The position numbers were made by a program, and so were the translations under genes. Shown piece after piece: positions 1-8,500 of a stretch of 11,702 nt of DNA. Below the pieces are notes generated by a model. That model saw only the letters and a list, made by a program, of their open reading frames with translations. It had not been told where the DNA came from and ran no database searches. Within the stretch, counting starts at the first letter, position 1; each line of letters starts with the position of its first letter. Source of the DNA: Falciphora oryzae (lineage: Eukaryota > Ascomycota > Sordariomycetes > Magnaporthales > Magnaporthaceae); contig JNVV01000018.1 in assembly GCA_000733355.1 (NCBI GenBank), forward strand, positions 438,306 through 450,007, written 5' to 3'.

Positions 1-616
1 CGGTACGACAGCAACGCGTTCCTTCGAGCCGACGAGCCGGCGAGGAGGGCGCGTGCTACCCCATTGGCCGAGGGGGGGGGGGCTGGTGGCAACGGCATGT
101 TGCCGTCGCCAGCGCCGTTGGCGGGCGTGATTGTTGGTGTTAAGTCGCTAATTGGCGTGTGTTGAGGAAATGTATGCAGCTTGGCGGTATGCACTAACAG
201 CGCAATGCCAAGAATTGGTAAATTCGAGGAAGGTTGTCGGATATTGCCAGAGTACTGTAGATAAGAAGGATTGCCGAGGAGGAGTTCGTTAAGCAGTTAT
301 ACTGTGGATCATTCGAGTGACTGGCTCTTAATTCGCCAGGATTGATGCTGGAGGAATCAGGGACATGGAGCAGAGACGGGCCGCGATCGCGGTCTTGGAA
401 CCTTAACCTGGGAAATGCCCTGCAATAAGCAATTGACGGGCGACTATGGCAGACATAAAGGGACGGCCTACAGGCCGCCTCTACGTGAAGGTTCCCTCTG
501 GGGGTCTCAAGTCGATCAGCTTCTCCCAAACGTGTCTCTTGCCCCTTCATGCTTTTGTAGCTACTCCGGGGCCAAACACACTTCCATCCATTAGTCGCTA
601 GGGTACGACACTAGCC
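1..616. other. GC-rich flank, no convincing gene
   Basis: No recognisable protein is encoded here. The plus-strand frame beginning at base 1 is open to a TGA at 163-165 and could be the 3' end of a gene cut by the window edge, but all three plus frames are open over the first hundred bases because the sequence is GC-rich, so this is weak. A run of eleven G lies at 72-82. A short hairpin (ACGGCA, TGT, TGCCGT) lies at 92-106. A 118-codon open frame on the minus strand (550-194) has no recognisable motif and is probably chance. The final bases before 617 (CACACTTCCATCC-like pyrimidine-rich leader) look like the 5' leader of the next gene. Confidence 0.4.
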
Positions 617-1906
617 ATGGCCGAACCAGCCGCCGCCACCACCATGCCCGACGCCCAAGGGCCCGCCTCAGATGTCTCTACCACAGGCGACACCTTCCGG
701 CTCTTCCCGCCATGGCAGATGGCTCGCCTCCGCGGCCTGGCCCCCGTGCTCAACACGGGCGTGGTGACGCATCTCAACTCGGGGTACCACGGCGTCATCA
801 ACCTCCGCATCAAGGAGGCGCTCGACGTCTTTCTCCTTCAGGGCGCCGCCCACCCGGCTCCCAAGGCCATCTGGCAGGGCCAGGCCGAGGCCGCGAGGGC
901 GGCCATGGCGGCGCACCTGGGCGTTGAGAAAGATACGCTGGTGTTCACGAGGGACACTACCGAGGGGCTCAACCTCTTCCAGCGGAGCCTGAGGTTTGCC
1001 CCGGGGGACAATGTTGTCGTGCTGGATGGGGAACACCCCAACCACGTCTATGGGTGGCTCGCCCTCGCCCAGACCGAGGGCCTCGAGGTCAGGAGGGTGC
1101 CGAACAGCGACGCGGTCGAGTTCGCGGACGCCGTTACCTTCTCGCCGTTTGTGGACGACAAGACCCGCTGCATCGGCATCAGCTCCGTCATGTTCCACTC
1201 GGGCCAGGTGAACGACGTCCCCGGTATAGCGGCCCGGTTCAGACCCCGCGGCGTGCAGGTCCTTGTGGACATAACGCAGCATATCGGGGCGGGCAAGATC
1301 GACCTTGCGGGGTGGAACGTCAGCGCCGCCGCGTTCGGGACGCACAAGTGGCTGGGGTGCCCCTTGGGACTGGGACTGCTGTACGTTAATCCGGACGAGG
1401 CGGTCCTGGGCGGCCTGAAGGAAGGACCCCCGCCCGTGGCAGGGGCCGGCGCGATTGCGAACCTGGGCGGGGATCTGATCGCTGCGAGGGAGGGTGAGGT
1501 CGTGGAGTACCACAGGGGCGTGCAGCGGTTCGCGCACCTCAACCACTCGCTCATTTCCACTGTTGCGCTGGGCGCGAGCCTGAGGCTTCTGGACGGTGAG
1601 ATCGGAATGGATAAGCTAGAGGGCCACCTGCGGGCTCTGGGGAGGGAGCTGATTAAATGACTGGACGGCCTGGGAGTCGAGGTGGTCGCCGGCAAGGCCG
1701 AGGCGAGGAAGCGGTCGCCTCACGTCTACGTCGTGAAGCTGCTGCACGAGGACTGGAAGCACCACTTCTTCGGGGAGCAAGTGTATGTTACGCACTACCG
1801 GCTCGGCGTGAGGGTCTCGTTTGGGTTCTATAACAATTTGAGGGACGTCGAGTCGTTCGTCGGCTCGGTGGGGCGCGGGTTGGCGAAGGGGATCCCGACG
1901 AGGTGA
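617..1906 (+). CDS. Class V PLP-dependent aminotransferase-like protein, interrupted by one in-frame TGA
   Basis: The frame encodes a fold-type I PLP enzyme of the class V aminotransferase / cysteine desulfurase superfamily; the substrate cannot be told. Visible landmarks are DTTEGLN at residues 113-119 (phosphate-binding region), His140 in GEHPNHVYGW (ring stacking), Asp218 and Gln221 in LVDITQH (pyridine nitrogen contact), and Lys244 in GTHKWLG (Schiff base). The C-terminal small domain ends with VTHYRLGVRVSFGFYNN, typical of the family. ATG 617 is the first Met after an in-frame TAG at 599-601. Codon 348 (1658-1660) is TGA, and the same frame then continues for 81 family-like residues to a TGA at 1904-1906, giving the usual length of about 430. 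A CGA to TGA change is the simplest explanation. Alternatives are readthrough (context TGA CTG) or an in-phase 81-nt intron at 1596-1676 (GTGAGA to GAG, possible branch site CTGAT at 1649-1653), but that would delete family-like sequence. No signal peptide is seen, so it is probably cytosolic. Confidence 0.8.
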
Positions 1907-2581
1907 GCGAGGCTCCTGTTGCCGCTGCTTTTCAAAAGTTTAATATGTCTTTTGGGGTCATCGGTGGCCCATAGCTTCTGTTGGTAGTTGAACAGGGATG
2001 ATTGTTTCTGTTGAGATGACAAATGTCACATGCCCCGGGTCAGTGACTGGGAGCACGAGCCATACCAGGCTGCCTGTTATGTATATAAGGCCATGACCTC
2101 TCCCACCTCTCACAGAGACACTCTGCCAGAAAAGCGAGGAATGCAAGGAATCTTAAACCATGGTCAACATATTTCAACAGTTTCCATCCTGCCACGGCTG
2201 TTGCTGTCGGTTATGCAAGAACTAACCCTGAATACAATTAGCGCAAATGAGACGGCAGATCAAGGATTCAACTAGCGCCAGATTTGGGAGGACAATGTCT
2301 TCAATTTACGCATTGTCTTTTGGTAGCGGCAGAAAACACGAAGTGGCTGCAGATAACGCTTCTGAATTTCCCGTATATTATGCGAGTGAGGTACCTCAGA
2401 GGCCCTCCCAGAAGTGGCCCTCCTGTTAATGTCATGGTTATTTAGCCAGAAACCTCGTGGCTGACGTCACGGAATCAGCGGAGCCTCTTGCTCTGTCCAC
2501 GGTCAGGGAACAAGCCGTACCACCCAAAGGAAGCACGCCGTCTTCCCTTCATGGGGAGCGCACCGTGGCAATATCTATGGC
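1907..2581. other. Intergenic stretch, no recognisable gene
   Basis: Small plus-strand open frames (2030-2275, 2247-2429) show no known motif and are probably chance. A TATA-like TATATAAG lies at 2082-2089, two bases before an ATG at 2091, and a perfect CRE-type octamer TGACGTCA lies at 2462-2469. Either could be regulatory, but a single short motif proves little. No tRNA, repeat or transposon end was recognised. Confidence 0.4.
2462..2469. promoter_or_regulatory. CRE-like octamer TGACGTCA
   Basis: This is a perfect palindromic bZIP (CREB/ATF-type) binding consensus in an intergenic stretch, about 120 bp beyond the 3' end of the minus-strand HET-like frame. An octamer may occur by chance and no associated gene start is evident, so this is only a candidate. 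Confidence 0.2.
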
Positions 2582-3361
2582 TCACAGCAGCTCAGCACTT
2601 CGACTCCCCTTCGCCGCAAAGTTGCGATAATGTCCGGCTGAAAAAAGCTGGCCGTGTAAGGGGGGGAGGTCCGACAGACACTCCAGCTGGACGTCTAGGC
2701 GGAGCACAAAATCCGGGTGCTGGCCAAGGCCGTCGCTGCCGCGGATAGGAGTGTAGGAGATGCTGTTATAGGTGTAGTGGATTAGGATGACCTGCCAGCC
2801 GCCCTTGTGCCGGAACTCCGACAGCGGCATGTCGTCCGAGATGCACAAGTACGTCTCACCCGGCTGGGAGCCGCGCGTGATCTCGCATCCCGCGGGAAAG
2901 ATGGCCGCGATCCTGGGTCCGCCGGCTGCTATGGGCTGCTTGTTGAGGTGCGGCAGCAGCCGCGCCAGCACCTTGCAGTGGGTGTTGGAGTAGTTGGTGG
3001 CGAGGCTCCTGCCGAGGCAGAGCTCGCGTCTGGCGCACAGCCGGTGCACGGACCCGGTCACTAGGATCGCCGGGTTGCCCCACGAGATCATGGTGGCCCT
3101 ATCGCCAGGGTGACGCCGCAGTAGCATGGCGATGCGCGGCTCGTCCCGCTCGAAGATGCTGTCATCACGACCATGTTGTTCCGACTCCCAGGAGCACTGG
3201 AGGACGGCGAGAGTCGTGATGCTGCATATACCCGGAATGTCGACATCGACGCACGGCAACTCGATCAGCAGGCCCTTGTTCGTCATCCAGTAGTGCGAGT
3301 CGTCGTCATCCTCGAGGAAGATGTTCTCGGGTAACAAGTTAAACCCCGTGACCGAGCCCAT
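2582..3361 (-). CDS. HET-type (heterokaryon incompatibility) protein, C-terminal-like fragment
   Basis: This intact 259-residue frame has no stops. Residues 23-60 (SHYWMTNKGLLIELP, then TTLAVLQCSWE) followed by RIAMLLRRHPGD resemble the region downstream of the HET domain in many Pezizomycotina incompatibility-type proteins, where 'TNKGL-I-LP' precedes a beta-strand 'LAVLQC' segment. The N-terminal HET domain itself is not present: the frame upstream of Met1 closes at a TAA a short way above, and the sequence beyond that is interrupted by a Fot1-like transposon. It may therefore be a degraded or truncated copy rather than a working gene, although a TATAAAA lies about 65 bp upstream. The remaining 150 residues show no motif I can name. 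Family placement is by recalled pattern only. Were it functional, a role in non-self recognition would be the family expectation, but a protein lacking the HET domain should not trigger cell death. Confidence 0.45.
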   Translation of the reverse strand: MGSVTGFNLLPENIFLEDDDDSHYWMTNKGLLIELPCVDVDIPGICSITTLAVLQCSWESEQHGRDDSIFERDEPRIAMLLRRHPGDRATMISWGNPAILVTGSVHRLCARRELCLGRSLATNYSNTHCKVLARLLPHLNKQPIAAGGPRIAAIFPAGCEITRGSQPGETYLCISDDMPLSEFRHKGGWQVILIHYTYNSISYTPIRGSDGLGQHPDFVLRLDVQLECLSDLPPLHGQLFSAGHYRNFAAKGSRSAELL

Positions 3362-3426
3362 GACAAGAAGATTCGCTTCGGCAGTGCAATGAAATTGTTC
3401 TTATGGGGGAGTATTCCAAAGCCTGG

Positions 3427-3433
3427 TTTTATA
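3427..3433 (-). promoter_or_regulatory. TATA-box-like TATAAAA upstream of the HET-like frame
   Basis: On the minus strand, TATAAAA sits 66 bp upstream of the ATG at 3361. The Fot1-like element is inserted only 7 bp further upstream, so any upstream control region of this promoter has been displaced by about 1.9 kb. The motif is short and functional use is unproven. Confidence 0.3.
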
Positions 3434-3441
3434 AGGACTTA

Positions 3442-3491
3442 AGTCAAGACCCCTGTTTTGCGCCACCCCCCACTTCCGGCCACCCCAATTC
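3442..3491 (+). repeat. Left terminal inverted repeat of the Fot1-like element
   Basis: These fifty bases match the reverse complement of 5255-5304 at every position. Outside lies the TA target site (3440-3441). The match stops at base 51 (T here, C in the other copy). Confidence 0.95.
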
Positions 3492-3542
3492 TCAACACCA
3501 TGCATCCAACACGCCAATTTCATTCCGCAATTGTGATCTTTC

Positions 3543-5192
3543 CTAGCCAACTACAATACAGTCGGATATATCATCCGAATCGTCAGATGCAGGAGATTCT
3601 GGTGGATCACTTGGCAGATCGCCATCCTCCTGTTGTGCACGCCTAATGTCGCCAATCCGCACAAAGGCCTCGTTTGGGTCCGGCAACACCTTCTTTCTTT
3701 TCAACGGCCGTGCAACCTCCAATTCCGCCTCCAGGCGCCTGGTTTTTTGCTCGCACGTAACTAAAGCGATATTTTTTTCGTTATAGGCCTTAGTAAGCTT
3801 CTGGAACAACAAACGGGCCGTCCGGCCGAGCCGGAAGTTGTGGGCAAAGGTGGCCACTTGGGTACGCATTTGAAGGGTCGTTTTGGGAGTTGCCACAACC
3901 ATATCAAATGGCATGGAGTACTTGGAATAGGTACTTTGAGCAGCCCTCTCGGCCTCCAAAGCATCCTTTGCAGCCTGGGACGCTTTGGCGTTGCTATTTT
4001 CAAGGAGGAGAGGGCTTATAAGAGGCTTACTGATCCTTAGGGGCCACAGGCCGGTAGCGGCCCAACCCGCCTTAATGATACGGGGTATGAGGGCCTCCTC
4101 CCTTGCTTTGTGATAGCAGTTGAGAAAATGACGTTTTCCTATCACAGTTGACGTGCAGAAGGCTGCAAAAAAGCCGCTGTGCCGGCGGTAGGCCTCCTTA
4201 ACCGTGCTGAAGACCGCTAGATCGAGAGGCTGAAGGACGTGAGAGCTGTGGGCGGGCAGATAAACGAGCTGAACGTTGTTGGATGCGCAAAGGTACATAA
4301 AGTCCTCTGTTGCGTGGGATCCGTGGCCGTTTAGGACCAAAAGCCGGCGATTTCCGGGGGTGGCCGGCACCGTATTCGGGAGGAAGATATCCTCAAGCCA
4401 CTTTACACCCGTTTTATCGTCTATCCACCCCTTTTGTATTGCGTGGAATCTCCAAGGCTTGAATCTTTTTTGATCTTTTAGAGGAAACCACTGCTTTTGT
4501 ACTGATAAACCTTTGAAAATGACGAGGGGGTCGAGCGCTTTTCCGGTGGCTGAAATGCATTCGATGATGGTCGTCCAACCTCGCGTGCCGAAGGCTTTTT
4601 TTTGCAACGGCTTGCAGCCCCTGATACCCAAAACGAGGCCGTTGGATCCGAGGCCCTCCATAAGCCCGCACTCGTCGAGATTGTATCTGTTTTCCGGCTT
4701 GATAGCCTTAACGGCAGGCACTTCCAGACGAGGCCACCACGCCCGGATTACCTCCGTTGACGCGCCGTTGACGCGTGCGTTTTCTATGCGCCGGGCTCTC
4801 TGGGTCTTGAGGATCGGGTATCTGGCCAAAAAACGAGCCACCCAACGCTTCCCGAGGGCTTGAGGGTCGCCGCCTTGTTCGAGGGTACGGCTGGCGATAT
4901 AGCGCAACTCTCCGTGGGTCGGAGGGTACCCTAGAGCGATTTGAACGAGCACCCAATCAGCTAAAAAGAGCTTTTGGGAAGGGTTAACGCGTTGACGGTG
5001 CGCTTGTGCACGGCAGGAGGGCAGGCCGCCTCCAATCCGGCGCCGGAGGGTAGACCTCGGGATACCCCATATTTTCGAGGCCGACTTAACAGAAGCGCCG
5101 GCACGCACGCCCTCGAGGGCGCACGCGATCTCCGTTTCCGTATATTGCTTCATGAAGGGTCCGGCATCAAAATGCACCAAAAAAGAGGTCAA
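3543..5192 (-). CDS. Fot1/pogo-type transposase with a substituted catalytic residue
   Basis: This 549-residue frame encodes a transposase expected to bind the element's inverted repeats and cut and paste it at TA sites. Met14 (codon starting at 5153), just before QYTETEI, is the likelier start because the psq-type helix-turn-helix (residues 16-58, including GIPRSTLRRRI) follows directly; it would give 536 residues, close to Fot1. A CENP-B-type DNA-binding domain covers about 70-140 (WVARFLARYPIL). The DDE_1 catalytic core covers about 165-370: Asp173 in YNLDECGL, position 288 in LLVLNGHGSH, and Asp324 in LQPLDLAVF, with 35 residues between the last two, as in the DD35D pogo/Fot1 group. Position 288 is Asn (codon AAC, 4331-4329) where this family has Asp. 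The C-terminus carries a basic KRKK patch (a possible nuclear signal), the PDPNEAFVRIGDIRRAQ block common in fungal copies, and an acidic tail. There are no stops or frameshifts. The Asn should abolish catalysis if no neighbouring Asp compensates. Confidence 0.93.
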   Translation of the reverse strand: MTSFLVHFDAGPFMKQYTETEIACALEGVRAGASVKSASKIWGIPRSTLRRRIGGGLPSCRAQAHRQRVNPSQKLFLADWVLVQIALGYPPTHGELRYIASRTLEQGGDPQALGKRWVARFLARYPILKTQRARRIENARVNGASTEVIRAWWPRLEVPAVKAIKPENRYNLDECGLMEGLGSNGLVLGIRGCKPLQKKAFGTRGWTTIIECISATGKALDPLVIFKGLSVQKQWFPLKDQKRFKPWRFHAIQKGWIDDKTGVKWLEDIFLPNTVPATPGNRRLLVLNGHGSHATEDFMYLCASNNVQLVYLPAHSSHVLQPLDLAVFSTVKEAYRRHSGFFAAFCTSTVIGKRHFLNCYHKAREEALIPRIIKAGWAATGLWPLRISKPLISPLLLENSNAKASQAAKDALEAERAAQSTYSKYSMPFDMVVATPKTTLQMRTQVATFAHNFRLGRTARLLFQKLTKAYNEKNIALVTCEQKTRRLEAELEVARPLKRKKVLPDPNEAFVRIGDIRRAQQEDGDLPSDPPESPASDDSDDISDCIVVG

Positions 5193-5254
5193 AGGATCAA
5201 TTGCTCGTTAAATGGCGACCCGTTGAAGTTGACGCGTTGAAAATCGGGTGGTTG

Positions 5255-5304
5255 GAATTGGGGTGGCCGGAAGTGGGGGGTGGCGCAAAACAGGGGTCTT
5301 GACT
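5255..5304 (-). repeat. Right terminal inverted repeat of the Fot1-like element
   Basis: This is an exact reverse complement of 3442-3491 over 50 bases, ending at the TA target duplication at 5305-5306. Confidence 0.95.
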
Positions 5305-5461
5305 TATACCAACAGCTTTGCAAGCACAACCAGCAGAAAATTTCCAAGATTGTAGTTACACATACAAAGGTTAGCAATTGTTTACTATTATGGGTGTGTC
5401 GATGGAGCTGACAAAGTACTTCGAAGACCTGTCGTCTTGCCTTGTTTCAATAGGCGCCGGT
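5305..5461. other. Host segment between the two transposons
   Basis: This carries the TA duplication of the Fot1-like element (5305-5306) and, at its other end, CCGGT (5457-5461), the left target duplication of the retroelement. A plus-strand frame starting ATG at 5390 is open to the insertion point (24 codons beginning MGVSMELTKYF) and is not recognised. On the minus strand no HET-domain sequence is visible that would extend the HET-like frame. Confidence 0.5.
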
Positions 5462-5506
5462 TGTGACGGTGCCACTGGACGTATGGCCTGTGGCGGGACC
5501 GTCACA
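5462..5506 (-). repeat. 3' terminal repeat (45-bp 'LTR') of the retroelement
   Basis: This is identical over 45 bases to 11202-11246. It begins TG and ends CA in both directions because its ends are 9-bp inverted repeats (TGTGACGGT / ACCGTCACA). Immediately inside, GCCAC pairs with GTGGC, so the whole repeat can fold into a 14-bp stem with a 3-base bulge and a 14-base loop. On the inner side it abuts the polypurine tract; on the outer side it abuts CCGGT. Confidence 0.88.
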
Positions 5507-5518
5507 CTACCCCCTCCC
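5507..5518 (-). other. Polypurine tract
   Basis: On the minus strand GGGAGGGGG (5518-5510) followed by TAG sits directly against the 3' terminal repeat. This is the expected place and composition of the plus-strand primer of an LTR retrotransposon, and it independently fixes the start of the repeat at 5506. Confidence 0.75.
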
Positions 5519-5560
5519 AAACCTCGTATCGCGAATGCCACAAGCGGTGCGAGCTGGCAG

Positions 5561-8500
5561 TCAGTTATAGCGTACCAACCTGCTCCGTTTCCTTATCGTA
5601 GCCTTAACCGGCACGTTGTCGTCAAGATGATCTGGGTTAAAACGGTTTTCGGCTGCTGCGCGCATCCATTCTGCCAGTCGTTTCGGTAGGCCATCTGCCT
5701 TTGGATGTAATTTGTGAAAGTTATTTAAGGCTACTGGAAAGTTTTTAAAGTTCGCGGCGGGATACCAAGTGTTATTTAGGTCGTAACCCCGCCAAATTGC
5801 TTGGTACTATAACTGGCGTCGTAATACACGTAAGCGTTTTATTCGTTCGATTTCGAATTCGGCCTTTCCGTCGACGTCTTTTGGCGGAAGCGGAGTTTGA
5901 TGCTGCTAAGGCAGCGGGTTTGTAAATGCTTTGCGGAAGCGGTCGGCGTGGAACAGGTTTTTGATTTTATAGTTGCCGGGCAAGTCGAGAATATAGCTGT
6001 GCCTTTTTACTTTAAGGATGCGGAAAGGTCCTGCGAACGGTGAGTCTAGCCGGGCCGTCGGAGCGGCCGTTAAAAAGCCCTTTTTTTTGAGGAACACTAG
6101 GTCGTTGACGTTAAAATCTACCGGCCTGCGTTTTTTGTTCGCCTGGTTTTTTTGCCGTTTTTGTGCAGCTGTCGCGCGTTGTTTTGCCAAATCCTGGACC
6201 TTTTTAATACGTTTAACGAGGTCGTATGCACGTTTGTTTGGGTTAAAGCCATCGGTTGATACGTTGAGATTAAGCGAAAGGGGGTTTTTCGCATCTTTGC
6301 CCATTATTACCCGAATTGGGGCTATGCCGATCGTTAAATGCCATAACGAGTTATGGGCAAAATCTAACGCGGGGATGTGATTGCTCCAATCCGATTGGTA
6401 TTTGTTAACGTAAAAGCGTAGCTTTTAATTTAGCTCCTGGTTGGTGATTTTTACGGCACCCTGCGTTTGCGGGTGGAAAGCTGAGCCGTAACGATGTTTG
6501 GTGCCTGTTAAAAAGTTGATTTTTGCTATGAACTTCGAAATGAATAGTTTTGCGTTATCGCTAATCCAAACGAACGGGATACCAAAAAAGCGGTAAAGGT
6601 AGCGATAGTACCGCGCTACTAACACTTCGGCCGTATCGGACTTCTTTCCTGCAATCGTAGCGATAATGCGATTGAATTTGCAAATGAATACCCAGATATA
6701 ATCGTATTTTCGCTCGTTTTGCGGCATGTTTTTGCCGTCCATTACCACCTGGTCCTAAACACCTAACGGAATTGGCAGTGGATAAAGCAAACCGGGTGTT
6801 TTGTTTCGGGGTACTTTATTGCGCCGGCAGTTGTAACAGTTGCGGATATAGCGTCGGATGTCGACCTTTATATCCGGCTACTAGTAGTTTTTTTGTACCG
6901 CTTTAATGGTTTTGTTTTATCCCTTATATCCGAAAATTGGAGGTGCATGCCTGTCCCGAATAAATGCTGTACGTAGGAAAATTTTGCCGTCCTGTGTCTA
7001 TTTTGGTACAAACATTTTGCCGTGCTAAAAGCCCAGTTGCTAGGCGGCGTTTTCTTTTTGGACGAGGTTAGCAAGGTCGGCATTTTGCGGAATGTTTGAT
7101 TCGGTCCATGCTACCGCTGCAATCGTTAGCTGGATTCTTTTTGGAGGGATTAGGGCTATAGTACGCTTTTCCAGCTCCCGGGCTTTAATTGTTGGCAGTT
7201 TTGTTGTTTTGCGGGATAGTGCGTCCGTACCGATGTTTTGTTGTCCTGGCCGGTAGGTGAAGGTGATATCGAAGTTCGATAAAAAGTCTGCCTATCGGAT
7301 TTGCCGAGTTGAAAGGACCCTTTTTTGCGAGTAAAAAGCTAGGGTTTGGTGGTTTATAACGACGAAAAACTTTATTCCAAGGAGTTCGGGATAATAGTGC
7401 TTTAGTGTTTGCATTACCGCAAGCAGTTTTCGGTTTTGGATCGGATATGCTCTTTTAGCACTGTTTATTGATTTGGAGAAATAGCCTACTGGCTTCCAAT
7501 TTCCGTCGTTTTGCTTTTGCCAAATCATACCACTTATCGCGTTGCGAAAAGCGTCGGTTTTAATTCGTGTGGGCTTTTCGGGACGGAAAAATGCCAGGAC
7601 TGGTGCTTCGCAGGCTAATTGTTTTAGTTTGTTAAAAGCTTTAATTTGTTTAGGGCCAATGTTAAATAGCGTATCCTTTTTTAAAAGCCGGTTGAAAGGT
7701 TCAATTACGCCGCTAGCGTGATAACAAAACATGCGCACGTAGTTGCACAGTCCTAAAAAAGACCGGATAGCTGTTTTGCTGTGTAGGTTTTTAATATGCC
7801 ACTTTTAAATTGCTTTCGTTTTTTCCGGATCGATACTTACCCCCATTTGGGCTTCGAGGGTGATACCTAGGTAGTTGACCTTTCCGACGTTAAATTTCGA
7901 TTTTTTAATATCGCTTTGGAGCTTAGCTTTAAACAAACGGAAGATGACCTTTTTAATATACTGCCAGTGCTTTTCCTCTGTTTCCGAATAGATTAATACA
8001 TCGTCGGCGTAGGCATTCGCAAAGTAATCAAACAGCTCGTTCAGTTGGCAGTTAATGTAATTTTGCCACCAAACTGGACCGACTTTAAGTTCAAATAGCA
8101 AAACCTTTTATTGGAAAGTGCCTTGCCGCGTCCGGAAGGCTGTAAGATATTTAAAGGCGTCGGTTAAACGAAAACGCCAAAAGGTTTGGATAATATCGAT
8201 AATCGTTAAGTGCTTGGTATTTTTGCATTTAAAAAATGTCCTTGCGAAGTTTAGTGCTTGCATAATCCGGTTTTTAAAGAATCGGTTCCGTTAACGGTAA
8301 TCGATATAAAAGCGGCGTGCATTGGGATTTAGGTTATGCGGTTTCGGTACGAATAGTACCGACGCCGCCTTATTTTTTTCCAGCGTTTTTTCGATAAAGC
8401 CGAGCTTAAGTAGTTTGTCGATTACCTCTTTTTCGAAATCCAAAAACTGGATTGGGGTTCGAAATACCGGTGGCGAGCTTTTTTTAGGCTTGTTTTGGTC

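Larger units (their letters stand above)
3442..5304 (-). mobile_element. Fot1-like (Tc1/mariner-pogo superfamily) DNA transposon, complete
   Basis: This is a 1863-bp element bounded by perfect 50-bp terminal inverted repeats that begin AGTCAAGACCCC and flanked on both sides by the dinucleotide TA (3440-3441 and 5305-5306), the target duplication of the Tc1/mariner-pogo superfamily. The AGTCAAG terminus and a size near 1.9 kb match the fungal Fot1 family. One transposase gene fills the interior on the minus strand. The perfect repeats and uninterrupted ORF suggest recent insertion, in contrast to the decayed retroelement next door. It inserted just upstream of the HET-like frame and in the same orientation. 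Confidence 0.93.

Noticed and set aside
194..550. 118-codon minus-strand ORF
   Set aside because: No motif, mixed composition and no conserved pattern; probably chance upstream of the aminotransferase.
1596..1676. 81-base in-phase intron in the aminotransferase as the main gene model
   Set aside because: The 3' site is GAG rather than the usual YAG, and the removed residues (EIGMDKLEGHLRALG...) look like normal family sequence. Kept only as an alternative.
668..1695. Long minus-strand open frames opposite the aminotransferase (1546-668 and 1695-1048)
   Set aside because: They arise from GC-rich codon bias of the plus-strand gene; they have no recognisable motif, and the plus strand carries clear PLP-enzyme landmarks.
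6868..7083. 71-codon minus-strand ORF in the integrase zinc region
   Set aside because: It is in the wrong frame. The pol frame, though broken by stops, reads the expected CYNC zinc-binding and flanking sequence.
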